A DNA stretch of 46,375 nucleotides from Mesostigma viride (Eukaryota; Streptophyta; Mesostigmatophyceae; Mesostigmatales; Mesostigmataceae), in the NCBI GenBank assembly GCA_009746045.1, contig RPFO01000815.1, positions 1-46,375 of the forward strand. Direction: 5' to 3'. Each line of letters opens with the position of its first letter. Within the stretch, counting starts at the first letter, position 1. Under the pieces are notes generated by a model. The model was given only the letters and a program-made list of their open reading frames with translations. It did not search any database and was not told the DNA's origin. Shown in pieces: positions 36,403-46,375 of the stretch. The translations under genes were made by a program, and so were the position numbers.

Positions 36403-39149
36403 AATTAATGATGAGGATTCAGGCTCCCATGGTGTCATCATGGCCCGTCTACGTACATGGATGTCAAGGAATAGTAAATGATGAGGATTCAGGCTCCCAT
36501 GGTGTCATCATGGCTTGTCTACGTACATGGTTGGCATTTATGTAATTAACGAGGAGGATTCAGGCTCCCATGGTGTCTCCATGGCTGGCCTACGTACATG
36601 GATGTCAAGGAATAGTAAATGATGAGGATTCAGGCTCCCATGGTGTCATCATGGCCCGTCTACGTACATGGATGGCATGTATGTAATTAATGATGAGGAT
36701 TCAGGCTCCCATGGTGTCATCATGGCCCGTCTACGTACATGGATGGCAAAGAAAAAAAAATGATGAGGATTCAGGCTCCCATGGTGTCATCATGGCCCGT
36801 CTACGTACATGGTTGGCATTTATGTAATTAATGATGAGGATTCAGGCTCCCATGGTGTCATCATGGCCTGTCTACGTACATGGTTGGCATTTATGTAATT
36901 AATGATGAGGATTCAGGCTCCCATGGTGTCATCATGGCCCGTCTACGTACATGGATGTCAAGGAATAGTAAATGATGAGGATTCAGGCTCCCATGGTGTC
37001 ATCATGGCTTGTCTACGTACATGGTTGGCATTTATGTAATTAACGAGGAGGATTCAGGCTCCCATGGTGTCTCCATGGCTGGCCTACGTATATGGATGTC
37101 AAGGAATAGTAAATGATGAGGATTCAGGCTCCCATGGTGTCATCATGGCCCGTGTACGTACATGGATGGCATGTATGTAATTAATGATGAGGATTCAGGC
37201 TCCCATGGTGTCATCATGGCCCGTCTACGTACATGGATGTCAAAGAAAAAAAAATGATGAGGATTCAGGCTCCCATGGTGTCATCATGGCTGGCCTACGT
37301 ACATGGATGTCTCATAAAAAAAATGATGAGGATTCAGGCTCCCATGGTGTCATCATGGCCCGTGTACGTACATGGATGGCATGTATGTAATTAATGATGA
37401 GGATTCAGGCTCCCATGGTGTCATCATGGCTGGCCTACGTACATGAATGGCATTTATGTCATAAATGATGAGGATTCAGGCTCCCATGGTGTCATCATGG
37501 CCCATCTACGTGTTGTTGGCATTTATGTTATAAATGATGAGGATTCAGGCTCCCATGGTGTCATCATGGCCCGTAGACCTACGTACATGGTTGGCATTTA
37601 TGTAATTAATGATGAGGATTCAGGCTCCCATGGTGTCATCATGGCCCGTCTACGTACATGGATGTCAAGGAATAGTAAATGATGAGGATTCAGGCTCCCA
37701 TGGTGTCATCATCGCCTGTGTACGTACATGGATGGCATTTATGTAATTAATGATGAGGATTCAGGCTCCCATGGTGTCATCATGGCTTGTCTACGTACAT
37801 GGTTGGCATTTATGTAATTAATGAGGAGGATTCAGGCTCCCATGGTGTCTCCATGGCTGGCCTACGTACATGGTTGGCATTTATGTAATTCATGAGGAGG
37901 ATTTAGGCTCCCATGGTGTCATCATGGCTGGCCTACGTACATGGATGGCATGTACTTTTTTAATGATGAGGATTCAGGCTCCCATGGTGTCATCATTGCC
38001 CGTCTACGTACATGAATGGCATTTATGTAATTAATGATGAGGATTCAGGCTCCCATGGTGTCATCATGGCCCGTCTACGTACATGGATGGCATTTATGTA
38101 ATTAATGATGAGGATTCAGGCTCCCATGGGGTCATCATGGCTTGTCTACGTACCTGGTTGGCATTTATGTAATTAATGAGGAGGATTCAGGCTCCCATGG
38201 TGTCATCATGGCTGGCCTACGTACATGGATGTCAAAGAAAAAAAAATGATGAGGATTCAGGCTCCCATGGTGTCATCATGGCTGGCCTACGTATGTACAT
38301 GGATGTCTCATTAAAAAAATGATGAGGATTCAGGCTCCCATGGTGTCATCATGGCTTGTCTACCTACATTGTTGGCATGTATGTAATTAATGATGAGGAT
38401 TCAGGCTCCCATGGTGTCATCATGGCCCGTCTACGTATATGGATGTCAAAGAAAAAAAAATGACGAGGATTCAGGCTCCCATGGTGTCATCATGGCTGGC
38501 CTACGTACATGGATGTCTCATAAAAAAAATGATGAGGATTCAGGCTCCCATGGTGTCATCATGGCCCGTCTACGTACATGGTTGGCATTTATGTAATGTA
38601 ATGATGAGGATTCAGGCTCCCATGGTGTCATCATGGCCTGTCTACGTACATGGATGGCATGTATGTATTTAATGATGAGGATTCAGGCTCCCATGGTGTC
38701 ATCATGGCTGGCCTACGTACATGGATGTCTCAGAAAAAAAATGATGAGGATTCAGGCTCCCATGGTGTCATCATGGCTGGCCTACGTACATGGATGTCTC
38801 ATAAAATAAATGATGAGGATTCAGGCTCCCGTGGTGTCATTATGGCCCGTCTACCACGTGTTGTTGGCATGTATGAAATTAATGATGAGGATTCAGGCTC
38901 CCATAGTGTCATCATGGCTGGCCTACGTACATGGTTGGCATTTATGTATTTAATGATGAGGATTCAGGCTCCATTGGTGTCATCATGGCCCGTCTACGTA
39001 CATGGTTGGCATTTATGTAATTAATGATGAGGATTCAGGCTCCATTGGTGTCATCATGGCCCGTCTACGTACATGGGTGGCATTTATGTATTTAATGATG
39101 AGGATTTAGGCTCCCATGGGGTCATCATGGCTTGTCTACGTACATGGAG
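36403..39149 (-). repeat. satellite array, inverted block (~39 units)
   Basis: Units read GATGAGGATTCAGGCTCCC, the reverse complement of the main block. The last several hundred bases mirror the start of the left block in unit order, including the CCAACAACACG-type truncated unit, so the inverted-repeat arms extend into the satellite. Confidence 0.92.
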
Positions 39150-39420
39150 TCATATTGATTCATGGAACAATGAGATACCATTCTTAATTGAAAATTGTTC
39201 TTGATACTTTCACATGCATGCCCGGAATCGTGAATTTGTGCGGGTTTCCATGATGACAATCCTCATTGAATTCTTGAGCACACAATATTGAGCAATTTAG
39301 GGGCACTTCGGCAATGTTGACCATTTTCATTCATGATAAAATTAACATTTAATGCAATAAATACATATTCCACTCATTTTAATAAACCATGCAAAAACTT
39401 TACAAGCACGCTCAAGCTAG

Positions 39421-40193
39421 GGGTGGGCTGGCATGCACGCGTGGGTGTGGGGGTGGGCTGGCATGCATGCGTGGGTGTGGGGGTGGGCTGGCATGCACGC
39501 GTGGGTGTGGGGGTGGGCTGGCATGCATGCGTGGGTGTGGGGTTGGGCTAGCCTGCATGCGTGGGTGTGGGGGGGGCTGGCATGCATGCGTGGGTGTGTG
39601 TGGGGGGCTAGCATGCATGCGTAAGTGTGGGGGGGGGCTGGCATGCATGCGTGGGTGTGGGGGGGGGCTGGCATGCATGCGTGGGTGTGTGTGGGGGGCT
39701 AGCATGCATGCGTAAGTGTGGGGGGGGGCTGGCATGCATGCGTGGGTGTGTATGGGGGCTGGCATGCATGCGTGGGTGTGTGGGGGGGCTAGCATGCATG
39801 CGTGGGTGTGTGGGGGGGCTGTCATGCATGCGTGGGTGTGTGTGGGGGCTGGCATGCATGCGTGGGTGTGTGGGGGGGCTAGCATGCATGCGTGGGTGTG
39901 GGGGTGGGCTAGCATGCATGCGTGGGTGTGGGGGGGGCGGTCATGCATGCGTGGGTGTGTGGGGGGGCTGGCATGCATGCGTGGGTGTGGGGGGGGCTAG
40001 CATGCATGCGTGGGTGTGGGGGTGGGCTAGCATGCATGCGTGGGTGTGAGTGTGGGCTAGCATGCATGCGTGGGTGTGGGGGGGGGCTAGCATGCATGCG
40101 TGGGTGTGGGGGGGCCGGGGCCGGGGCTAGCATGCATGCGTGGGTGTGGGGGTGGGCTAGCATGCATGCGTGGGTGTGGGGGGGGGCTAGCAC
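39421..40193 (-). repeat. ~30-bp minisatellite, right arm (~25 units)
   Basis: Inverted counterpart of the left-arm minisatellite, with about nine more units. The GGCCGGGGCCGGGG variant unit lies near 40,115, which anchors the alignment of the two arms. The unequal copy number indicates expansion or contraction since the arms became separate copies. Confidence 0.92.
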
Positions 40194-40384
40194 GCCCCAC
40201 CCCTCCATCGGCACAGCCAGCCTTGTGAGTCTACCCTTAACAACAAGGCTGGTAGGACGACACGCCTGAGCAGCATATGTCATGCCTATCTCAGGCTAAT
40301 AATGTGTGATTTTGTGCCAACAACCAAGTTGTTCCACCCAACAACACATTATAAACCCTCTTCCAAAATGCCCAACAAGCCGGA

Positions 40385-40416
40385 CACGTGGAGGACCACA
40401 CACGCAGTATATAAAG
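40385..40416 (+). promoter_or_regulatory. TATA box with upstream G-box, right arm, pointing outward
   Basis: CACGTG at 40,385-40,390 and TATATAAAG at 40,408-40,416, in the same arrangement as the left arm. About 490 bp downstream is a strong donor-like GAG|GTAAGAAAG (near 40,905). The first ATG downstream gives only a frame of about 20 codons, so any transcript may be non-coding or spliced. Confidence 0.4.
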
Positions 40417-41400
40417 AGAAAATAAGCTGACTTTTTATCCAGCCAACCTGTGGCTAGCTGCTCTGGTTAGCATGACAAATGCTAACATTTACTCAGTGGG
40501 AAAGGTGAAGAGACCATTGGAACAGCCTACCTGACGCATGTGCCACCAAAGCATTGTGTCCCGCAAAATGCACACTGCCTCCTTTCTAACAAGCACGAGC
40601 CGCTCTCTTTAGGAGACAGGTGCCAGCTCGTCAGTGTCTGGGGAAAATGATGCCGCTGCTTAGGAAGACCGCGTGAATTTCCTCGAACACAACTGTCTAT
40701 AAAGCAAAAGAAATTTCAGAGAAGCATGGAAATAAAAGCATTACACCTTCCCGACAGGTTGTGGGCCACGCGCTGCAGCAAGCCAGCCACGTCACAGACG
40801 AACTTGCTTAAAAACATCCAGGAATCCAGCGATGCAGCGCCAGGACCCGCAACTTCATGGCTGCATCTGGCCGGAAAGAAGGCAAAAAGCTTACGCTCAA
40901 CGAGGTAAGAAAGCAGGAAAGCGCTATCTTAGGACGTTTAATACAAGAACGTACCATAACGGGCATTTATTCGTGCCCAGGCGCACAAGAAAGGCCACCC
41001 TTTCATGGAGAGGTCGGGCGCGCATGGCGCAGGCCTAATGTTATCTTACCGCAAAATGACGGGAAAGGTAAAGATAGCAGCGGGAATTTTTACGGCTTTA
41101 GAAACATCATTAAACTAGCTTCCATTAGGACCATCAAAACTGGCAACAATCGACAATCACACCTGCAGGCATCAATTATACTTTATTCATCCCGACAGAA
41201 ATTCAGGCCGGACCCCCCCTGCCGATGGTAAAGAAAAAGAGCCCGCGACATTATAGATCGCAACTATCCCACCATAAATTAGAATCAGTAACTAATTTTC
41301 TCCAAGAATCGAGCATTTTTTCTGCTTTCCGCGAGCCAGATTTGTCACGTTTCGTCTAAAAGCAGTCGCCATGGCCACTTCCGCAAGGGGTGCGCGCACC

Positions 41401-42303
41401 GTGCACCCACTTTTCACGGTACGGAGGGTACCGCGGAATTTTTTTGGCGCGGAAAATATTCGCCGCCAAAAATTAACCATGCATGCATGCCCGTCGTCTC
41501 CAAACATTGCATTACATGCACGTGACGGCGTGTTCCCTCGGTCATGGTGCGCGGCGGTGCCAGCTGGACTGATGTCATGCCCTCCACGTAGGCTCGTTCT
41601 ACATTTCAGAACTGATCCATGGCGCATAATTAGAATTTTGGAAGGTAGAATCAGGTTCTGAAGGTTCTACATAGTAGCCTAGTAAGGGTACACTAACATG
41701 TAGCCCAGTAGTTACTAATCCTGCGATCATGACGGAATATACATGTAGTGATACTAATCGATACATGTAGTACACATGGTTGGCGCACAGAATGTTGTAC
41801 AACCTGCCCTACATGTCGGAAAAACGCACACTCTGACAAACGTGATTGGAATATATTGTACAACATCATCACTAACGCTACATCCGGAACTGTTCTAGTG
41901 AATAGCATTACAATGTACTCCCCCGGCAGGTGTGGGTGCCCGAGTACTTGGAGTCTGAACACGCAGTGTCGACTCCTATTGGTGCAAAGGCATTTTTGTC
42001 GTCTCTTCATTTTTTTTTCTCCGTTACCACTATATATTGTACAATAGCATGTAGGATGGTACATCCAGAACTGTTCGAGCGAATAGCAGGGGGATCTACA
42101 CCCCCGGTGGGGATCTACACCCTACTCCAATACCTGGATGAGACCGGCAGTCGCCGTGTCGAATCCTTTTTGCGGCATGTCAGTTTTCAGGGTTCTTTTT
42201 TTTTGTTTTTTTCCCTTTTTTTTTTTTTCTCCATTTTTACAAATCAGATTTTTCAGAACAGTGCATACGGCTAAGCTTTCATTTCGCAAGACAATTCTTA
42301 CGG
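41401..42303. repeat. right flank with a diverged ~180-bp tandem duplication
   Basis: Outside the giant element. TATATTGTACAA...ACATCC(A/G)GAACTGTTC occurs at 41,852 and again at 42,032 with clear divergence. Near 41,690-41,780 TACATGTAG recurs several times. T-rich runs lie near 42,007 and 42,195-42,230. No gene is supported. Confidence 0.55.
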
Positions 42304-43050
42304 CACCTTCCAAAGTCCCTGGTGTGTGTCAGTGCAGCGTCGACATGGCATGCGTGGAGGATATTTGCGTACGTACGACGAATCATCTGAAACGACTGGT
42401 CCAACCTGAAAAATTTTGAATTTTTGCCGTGTCCAGTAACGGTCCTAGGTTGCACCCGCGGGCCGTTCCGGCAGCTGTACAGAATAGATCAGAAAGATAC
42501 GCCGCGGAATGACGCCAGTGCCCGGCAAATGTGAGTCGGGAACTGAACAGTCACTACAAACGTCGAAAATCTATTGCTCCACCCCCCAAAAAAGCGTTCC
42601 GGAACTGTTCGAAGCGAATAGCACTGACAGGATTCGAACCTGCGTCCAGAGTGAGGTTGCGGAGTGAGGGAGGCCAGCCATCATGGTCCGCACACAAATC
42701 TGGCTCGGGTCCGATCCCTGTCAGTGCTCTTCGCTTCGAACAGGTCCGGAACGCTTTTTTTGGGGGGTGGAGCAATAAATACTCGACATTTGCAGTGACT
42801 GTTCAGTTCCGGGCTCACAAATGATTTGCCGGGCACAGGCGTCGTTGCGCGGCGTATCTTTGTGATCTTTTCTGTACAGCTGTCGGAACGGCCCGCGGGT
42901 GCAACCTAGGACCGTTACTGGACACGGAAAAAATTTAAAATTTTTCAGGTTGGACCAGTCGTTTCACATGATTCGTCGTACGTACGCAAATATCCTCCAC
43001 GCATGCCATGTCGACGCTGCACTGACACACACCAGGGACTTTGGAAGGTG
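42304..43050. repeat. 747-bp near-perfect hairpin element
   Basis: The left arm (42,304-42,629) and right arm (42,718-43,050) are reverse complements with scattered differences. Shared blocks include CACCTTCCAAAGTCCCTGG, CGTACGTACGACGAATCAT, CCGTGTCCAGTAACGGTCC and TTGCTCCACCCCCCAAAAAA. The central spacer is about 88 bp. The arms match to near their inner edges, where the tRNA-like stem AGCACTG/CAGTGCT forms the neck. Peptides present in both arms are an effect of the inversion. Confidence 0.9.
42620..42728 (-). ncRNA. tRNA-like (possibly tRNA-Ser-derived) sequence in the hairpin loop
   Basis: On the minus strand, AGCACTG pairs perfectly with CAGTGCT (7 bp, like an acceptor stem). GCAGG-TTCGAAT-CCTGT just before the 3' strand has the form of a T-arm and contains the B-box GGTTCGAATCC (42,630-42,640). 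The GCAGGTTCGAATCCTG form resembles plant cytosolic tRNA-Ser T-arms. At 109 nt it is long for a tRNA, and I cannot identify an A-box, D-arm or anticodon arm. The plus strand has a second B-box-like GGTCCGATCC (42,708-42,717). Best read as tRNA-derived or a pseudogene, not a working tRNA. Confidence 0.35.
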
Positions 43051-43156
43051 CGCACCCTGCCCGCCCAGGTAATTGATGCGGTGTTTTGCAGGCGCGCACC
43101 GCCGGATGCGCCCACCACGCCCGCCACCGCACGTCCAGTGACCGACTGTGGTCCAC

Positions 43157-43942
43157 GTTCTTTTTCGCCTGCGGGTGCAGCCCCCATAATGCGTACGAGC
43201 AGCTTCACGGCTTTCTTCTTTGGAAATCAAGAACAACGGGCCTGACAACAACAACAACGACAGCAGCATCAGCAACAACAAGAGTGAGTTGCGGGATTTT
43301 ACGTACGTGGTTTTCCTAATTTTTTTTCACCTGGCATGTTGAGTATTCATCCCATTTTGCGTCATGACGGCTTCCTGAACGACGACTCTCTCTCCCTCTC
43401 CCTCTCCCCCCCTCTCCCTCTTATTTTTCACCAGGTTTTTCATGCCGATTTTAAATCCCTTTTGCGTCATGCTCTTTGTAGCGTGATGTCGTCAATTGTC
43501 ACTCACAACAATACTATCATTGTGGTTCGTTCTTTTTCGCCTGCGGGTGCAGGTCACGAGCGTTGCGTACGAGCAGCTTCACGGCTTTCTTCTTTGGAAA
43601 TCAAGAACAACGGGCCTGACAACAAGAACAACGACAGCAGCATCAGCAACAACAAGAGTGAGTTGCGGGATTTTATGTACGTTGTTTTTCTCATGTTTTT
43701 TCACCTGTCATGTTGAGTATTCATCCCATTTTGCGTCATGCCGGCTTCCTGAACGACGACTCTCTCTCCCTCTCCCTCTCCCCCCCTCTCCCTCTTATTT
43801 TTCACCAGGTTTTTCATGCCGATTTTTAATCCCTTTTGCGTCATGCTCCTTGTAGCGTGATGTCGTCAATTGTCACTCACAACCATGCTATCATTGTGGT
43901 TCGTTCTTTTTCGCCTGCGGGTGCAGGTCACGAGCGTTGCGT
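43157..43942 (+). repeat. ~373-bp tandem repeat (2.1 copies)
   Basis: GTTCTTTTTCGCCTGCGGGTGCAG starts copies at 43,157, 43,529 and 43,903 (periods 372 and 374). Each full copy contains GAGCAGCTTCACGGCTTTC, CAACGACAGCAGCATCAGC and an internal polypyrimidine tract CTCTCCCTCTCCCTCTCC. The third copy breaks off after about 40 bp, close to the start of the long pyrimidine tract. Confidence 0.9.
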
Positions 43943-43984
43943 GCGGTGCGTCATCAATCCAAGAACAAAACACGATGTGGCTAA

Positions 43985-44790
43985 ACCCTCCCTCCCTCTC
44001 CCTCTCCCTCTCCCTCTCCCTCTCCCTCTCCTCTCCTCTCCCTCTCCCTCTCCTCTCCCTCTCCCTCTCCCTCTCCCTCTCCCTCTCCCTCTCCCTCTCT
44101 CTCCCTCTCCCTCTCCCTCTCCCTCTCCCTCTCCCTCTCCTCTCCCTCTCCTCTCCCTCTCCCTCTCCCTCTCCCTCTCCCTCTCCCTCTCCCTCTCCCT
44201 CTCCCTCTCCCTCTCCCTCTCCCTCTCCCTCTCCCTCTCCCTCTCCCTCTCCCTCTCCCTCTCCTCTCCCTCTCCCTCTCCCTCTCCCTCCCTCTCCCTC
44301 TCCCTCTCCCTCTCCCTCTCCCTCTCCCTCTCCCTCTCCCTCTCCCTCTCCCTCTCCCTCTCCCTCTCCCTCTCCCTCTCCCTCTCCCTCTCCCTCTCCT
44401 CTCCCTCTCCCTCTCCCTCTCCTCTCCCTCTCCCTCTCCCTCTCCCTCTCCTCTCCCTCTCCCTCTCCTCTCCCTCTCCTCTCCTCTCCTCTCCTCTCCC
44501 TCTCCCTCTCCCTCTCCCTCTCCTCTCCCTCTCCTCTCCTCTCCTCTCCTCTCCTCTCCCTCTCCCTCTCCCTCTCCCTCTCCCTCTCCCTCTCCCTCTC
44601 CTCTCCCTCTCCCTCTCCTCTCCCTCTCCCTCTCCCTCTCCCTCTCCCTCTCCCTCCCCTCTCCCTCTCCCTCTCCCTCTCCTCTCTCCCTCCTCCCTCT
44701 CCTCCTCCCTCCCTCCCTCCCTCCCTCCCTCCCTCCCTCCCTCCCTCCCTCCCTCCCTCCCTCCCCTCTCCTCCCTCCTCTCTCTCTCTC

Positions 44791-44879
<89 letters not shown>

Positions 44880-45264
44880 TCTCTCTCTCTCTCTCCCTCT
44901 CCTCTCTCCCTCTCCCTCTCCCTCTCCCTCTCCCTCTCCCTCTCCCTCTCCCTCTCCTCTCCCTCTCCCTCCCTCTCCCTCTCCCTCTCCTCTCCTCTCC
45001 TCTCCCTCTCCCTCTCCCTCCCTCTCCTCTCCCTCTCCTCTCCCTCTCCCTCCTCCCTCCTCCTCCCTCCCTCCCTCCTCCCTCCTCCTCTCCCTCCCTC
45101 CTCCTCCCTCCTCCTCCCTCCCTCCTCCCTCCCTCCTCCCTCCTCCCTCCCTCCTCCTCCCTCCCTCCCTCCCTCCTCTCCCTCCCTCCTCCCTCCCTTC
45201 CTCCTCCCTCCCTCCCTCCCTCCCTCCATCCCTCCTCCCTCCCTCCCTCCATCCCTCCATCCTC
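43985..45264. repeat. (CCCTCT)n and CCTCC polypyrimidine tract
   Basis: About 1.3 kb almost purely of C and T on the plus strand, mainly CCCTCT hexamers with CTCT, CCTC and CCT interludes. The very long frames here (for example Ser/Pro/Leu on plus, Gly/Arg/Glu on minus) are artefacts of the repeat. Long homopyrimidine-homopurine tracts with mirror symmetry can form triplexes; this is general knowledge, not shown here. Confidence 0.95.
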
Positions 45265-45628
45265 TTACGGTTACGCTTACGCTTACGGTTACGCTTACGC
45301 TTACGGTTACGCTTACGCTTACGCTTACGCTTACGCTTACGGTTACGCTTACGCTTACGCTTACGCTTACGCTTACGCTTACGCTTACGCTTACGCTTAC
45401 GCTTACGCTTACGCTTATGCTTACGCTTACGCTTACGCTTACGCTTACGCTTACGCTTACGCTTACGCTTACGCTTACGCTTACGCTTACGCTTACGCTT
45501 ACGCTTACGCTTACGCTTACGCTTACGCTTACGCCCTCTCTCCTACGGTTACGCTTACGCTTACGGTTATGCTTACGCTTAGGTTTACGCTTACGCTTAC
45601 GCTTAGGCTTACGCTTACGCTTACGCCC
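45265..45628. repeat. TTACGC hexamer array
   Basis: About 55 hexamers TTACGC with interspersed TTACGG, TTATGC and TTAGGC variants, broken near 45,535 by a short CCCTCTCTCC insert. The edges (ACGCCCTCCCTC) run directly into CCCTCT repeat, and one TTACGC reappears near 45,680. No canonical telomere unit (TTTAGGG, TTAGGG, TTTTAGGG) is present. Confidence 0.93.
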
Positions 45629-46375
45629 TCCCTCTCCCTCTCCTCTCCGTCTCCCTCTCCCTCTCCCTCTCCCTCTCCGCTTACGCCCTCCCTCTCCTCT
45701 CTCCTCTCCCTCTCCCTCTCCCTCTCCCCTCTCCCTCTCCCTCTCCCTCTCCCTCTCCTCTCCCTCTCCCTCTCCTCTCCCTCTCTCCCTCTCCCTCTCC
45801 CTCTCCCTCTCCCTCTCTCTCCTCTCCTCTCCCTCTCCCTCTCCCTCTCCTCTCCCTCCTTCTCCTCTCCCTCTCCCTCTCCTCTCTCCCCTCTCCCTCT
45901 CCCTCTCCCTCTCCCTCTCCCTCTCCCTCTCCCTCTCTCCCTCTCCCTCTCTCCTCTCCTCTCCCTCTCCCTCTCCCTCTCCCTCTCCCTCTCCTCTCCC
46001 TCTCCCTCTCCCTCTCCCTCTCCCTCTCCTCTCCCTCTCCCTCTCCTCTCCTCTCCCTCTCCCTCTCCCTCTCCCTCTCCTCTCTCCTCTCCCTTCCTCT
46101 CCTCTCCCTCTCCCTCTCCCTCTCCCCTCCCTCTCCCTCTCCTTCCCTCTCCTCTCCCTCTCCTCTCCCTCTCCCTCTCCCTCTCCCTCTCCCTCTCCTC
46201 TCCTCCCCTCCTCTCCCTCTCCCTCTCCCTCTCCCTCTCCCTCCCTCCCTCCCTCCTCCTCCCTCCCTCCCTCCCTCCCTCCTCCTCCTCCTCCCTCCTC
46301 CTCCCTCCCTCCCTCCCTCCCTCCCTCCCTCCCTCCTCCTCCCTCCCTCCCTCCCTCCCTCCCTCCCCCTCCCTC
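45629..46375. repeat. second polypyrimidine tract, running off the window
   Basis: CCCTCT hexamers with CCTCTC phase slips, changing to CCTCC-type units near the end. The last base of the window lies inside the repeat, so its full length is unknown. Confidence 0.95.

Larger units (their letters stand above)
14172..41400. mobile_element. giant (~27.2 kb) foldback-like inverted-repeat element
   Basis: Sequence from 14,172 inward is the reverse complement of sequence from 41,400 inward. Both ends begin with the palindrome GGTGCGCGCACC and continue CCTTGCGG..., GGCCATGGCGACTGC, TTTAGACGAAACGTGACAAA. The arms run through about 2 kb of unique sequence and a minisatellite, then into a satellite interior. 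No transposase frame is visible inside. No convincing target-site duplication is seen at the edges (left flank GTCGGCAT, right flank GTGCACCC). Long inverted repeats built largely of tandem repeats resemble Foldback-type elements; assignment to a superfamily is not possible here. Confidence 0.7.
39150..41400 (-). repeat. right arm of the inverted repeat (non-satellite part)
   Basis: Reverse complement of the left arm, about 270 bp longer because it has roughly nine more minisatellite units. The short frame 40,832-41,038 (plus) matches the left-arm frame over most of its ~68 residues (shared start MQRQDPQL, shared ERRQKAYAQRGKKAGKR). That frame may be incidental, because an overlapping frame also stays open. 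Confidence 0.85.

Noticed and set aside
16151-39149. Regular repeats as a CRISPR array
   Set aside because: Units are contiguous and similar throughout, without unique spacers; the context is eukaryotic.
14172-41400. The inverted repeat as an assembly palindrome or chimeric read
   Set aside because: The arms differ by substitutions, indels and minisatellite copy number, and the structure is asymmetric around the orientation switch; long reads would still be needed for proof.
43866-45582. Very long frames (up to 570 codons) of Ser/Pro/Leu or Gly/Arg/Glu
   Set aside because: They are simple translations of the CCCTCT and TTACGC repeats, open in several frames on both strands.
45265-45628. TTACGC array as a telomere
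   Set aside because: It does not match any telomere unit I know, is internal to pyrimidine repeat, and has sequence on both sides.

Overview
This window reads as repeat-dominated nuclear DNA of a eukaryote. It has one spliced protein-coding gene with GT-AG introns, kilobases of satellite, long inverted repeats and microsatellites. There is no operon-like gene packing, no Shine-Dalgarno pattern and no rRNA. The taxon cannot be fixed from the sequence. A large repeat-rich genome such as a charophyte alga or other streptophyte would fit, but this is inference with low confidence.

Layout. 1-4,600: GC-rich DNA with no gene I can support; overlapping open frames in all six frames look like by-products of composition. 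4,770-7,060: three diverged copies of a ~550-bp dispersed repeat, each opening with a CACGTGAC/GTCACGTG palindrome, preceded by a short GATA-rich tandem repeat. 7,060-9,030: unassigned DNA. 9,029-12,377 (minus): the only convincing gene, a predicted 1,010-residue transposon-type protein with two short phase-0 introns, an RNase-H/DDE-like core and a BAH-like C-terminal segment. 12,500-13,100, just upstream of it: a ~230-bp tandem repeat carrying six GGCCGG-centred boxes; a seventh box sits in the second intron of the gene.

14,172-41,400: a very large (~27.2 kb) inverted-repeat structure that looks like a giant foldback-type element. Its arms (2.0 and 2.25 kb of non-satellite DNA, extending into satellite) are similar but visibly diverged and differ in minisatellite copy number. 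Each arm holds a ~30-bp minisatellite and a G-box plus TATA pair pointing outward. The interior is about 19.5 kb of a 68-71-bp satellite with higher-order repeats of about 919, 2,992, 1,272 and 1,452 bp. The satellite changes orientation at about 36,402. It is also interrupted in the middle of a unit by a separate 3.45-kb insertion (32,530-35,981) bounded by 9-bp inverted repeats CACAACACC/GGTGTTGTG.

41,400-46,375: a diverged 180-bp duplication; a 747-bp near-perfect hairpin (42,304-43,050) whose loop carries tRNA T-arm/B-box-like sequence on both strands; a 373-bp tandem repeat; then more than 2 kb of polypyrimidine (CCCTCT)n interrupted by a TTACGC hexamer block, running off the window.

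How the parts may relate: the transposase-like gene lies about 1.8 kb outside the giant inverted repeat, so there is no evidence that it mobilises that structure. The giant element and its insertion contain no recognisable transposase and would be non-autonomous.
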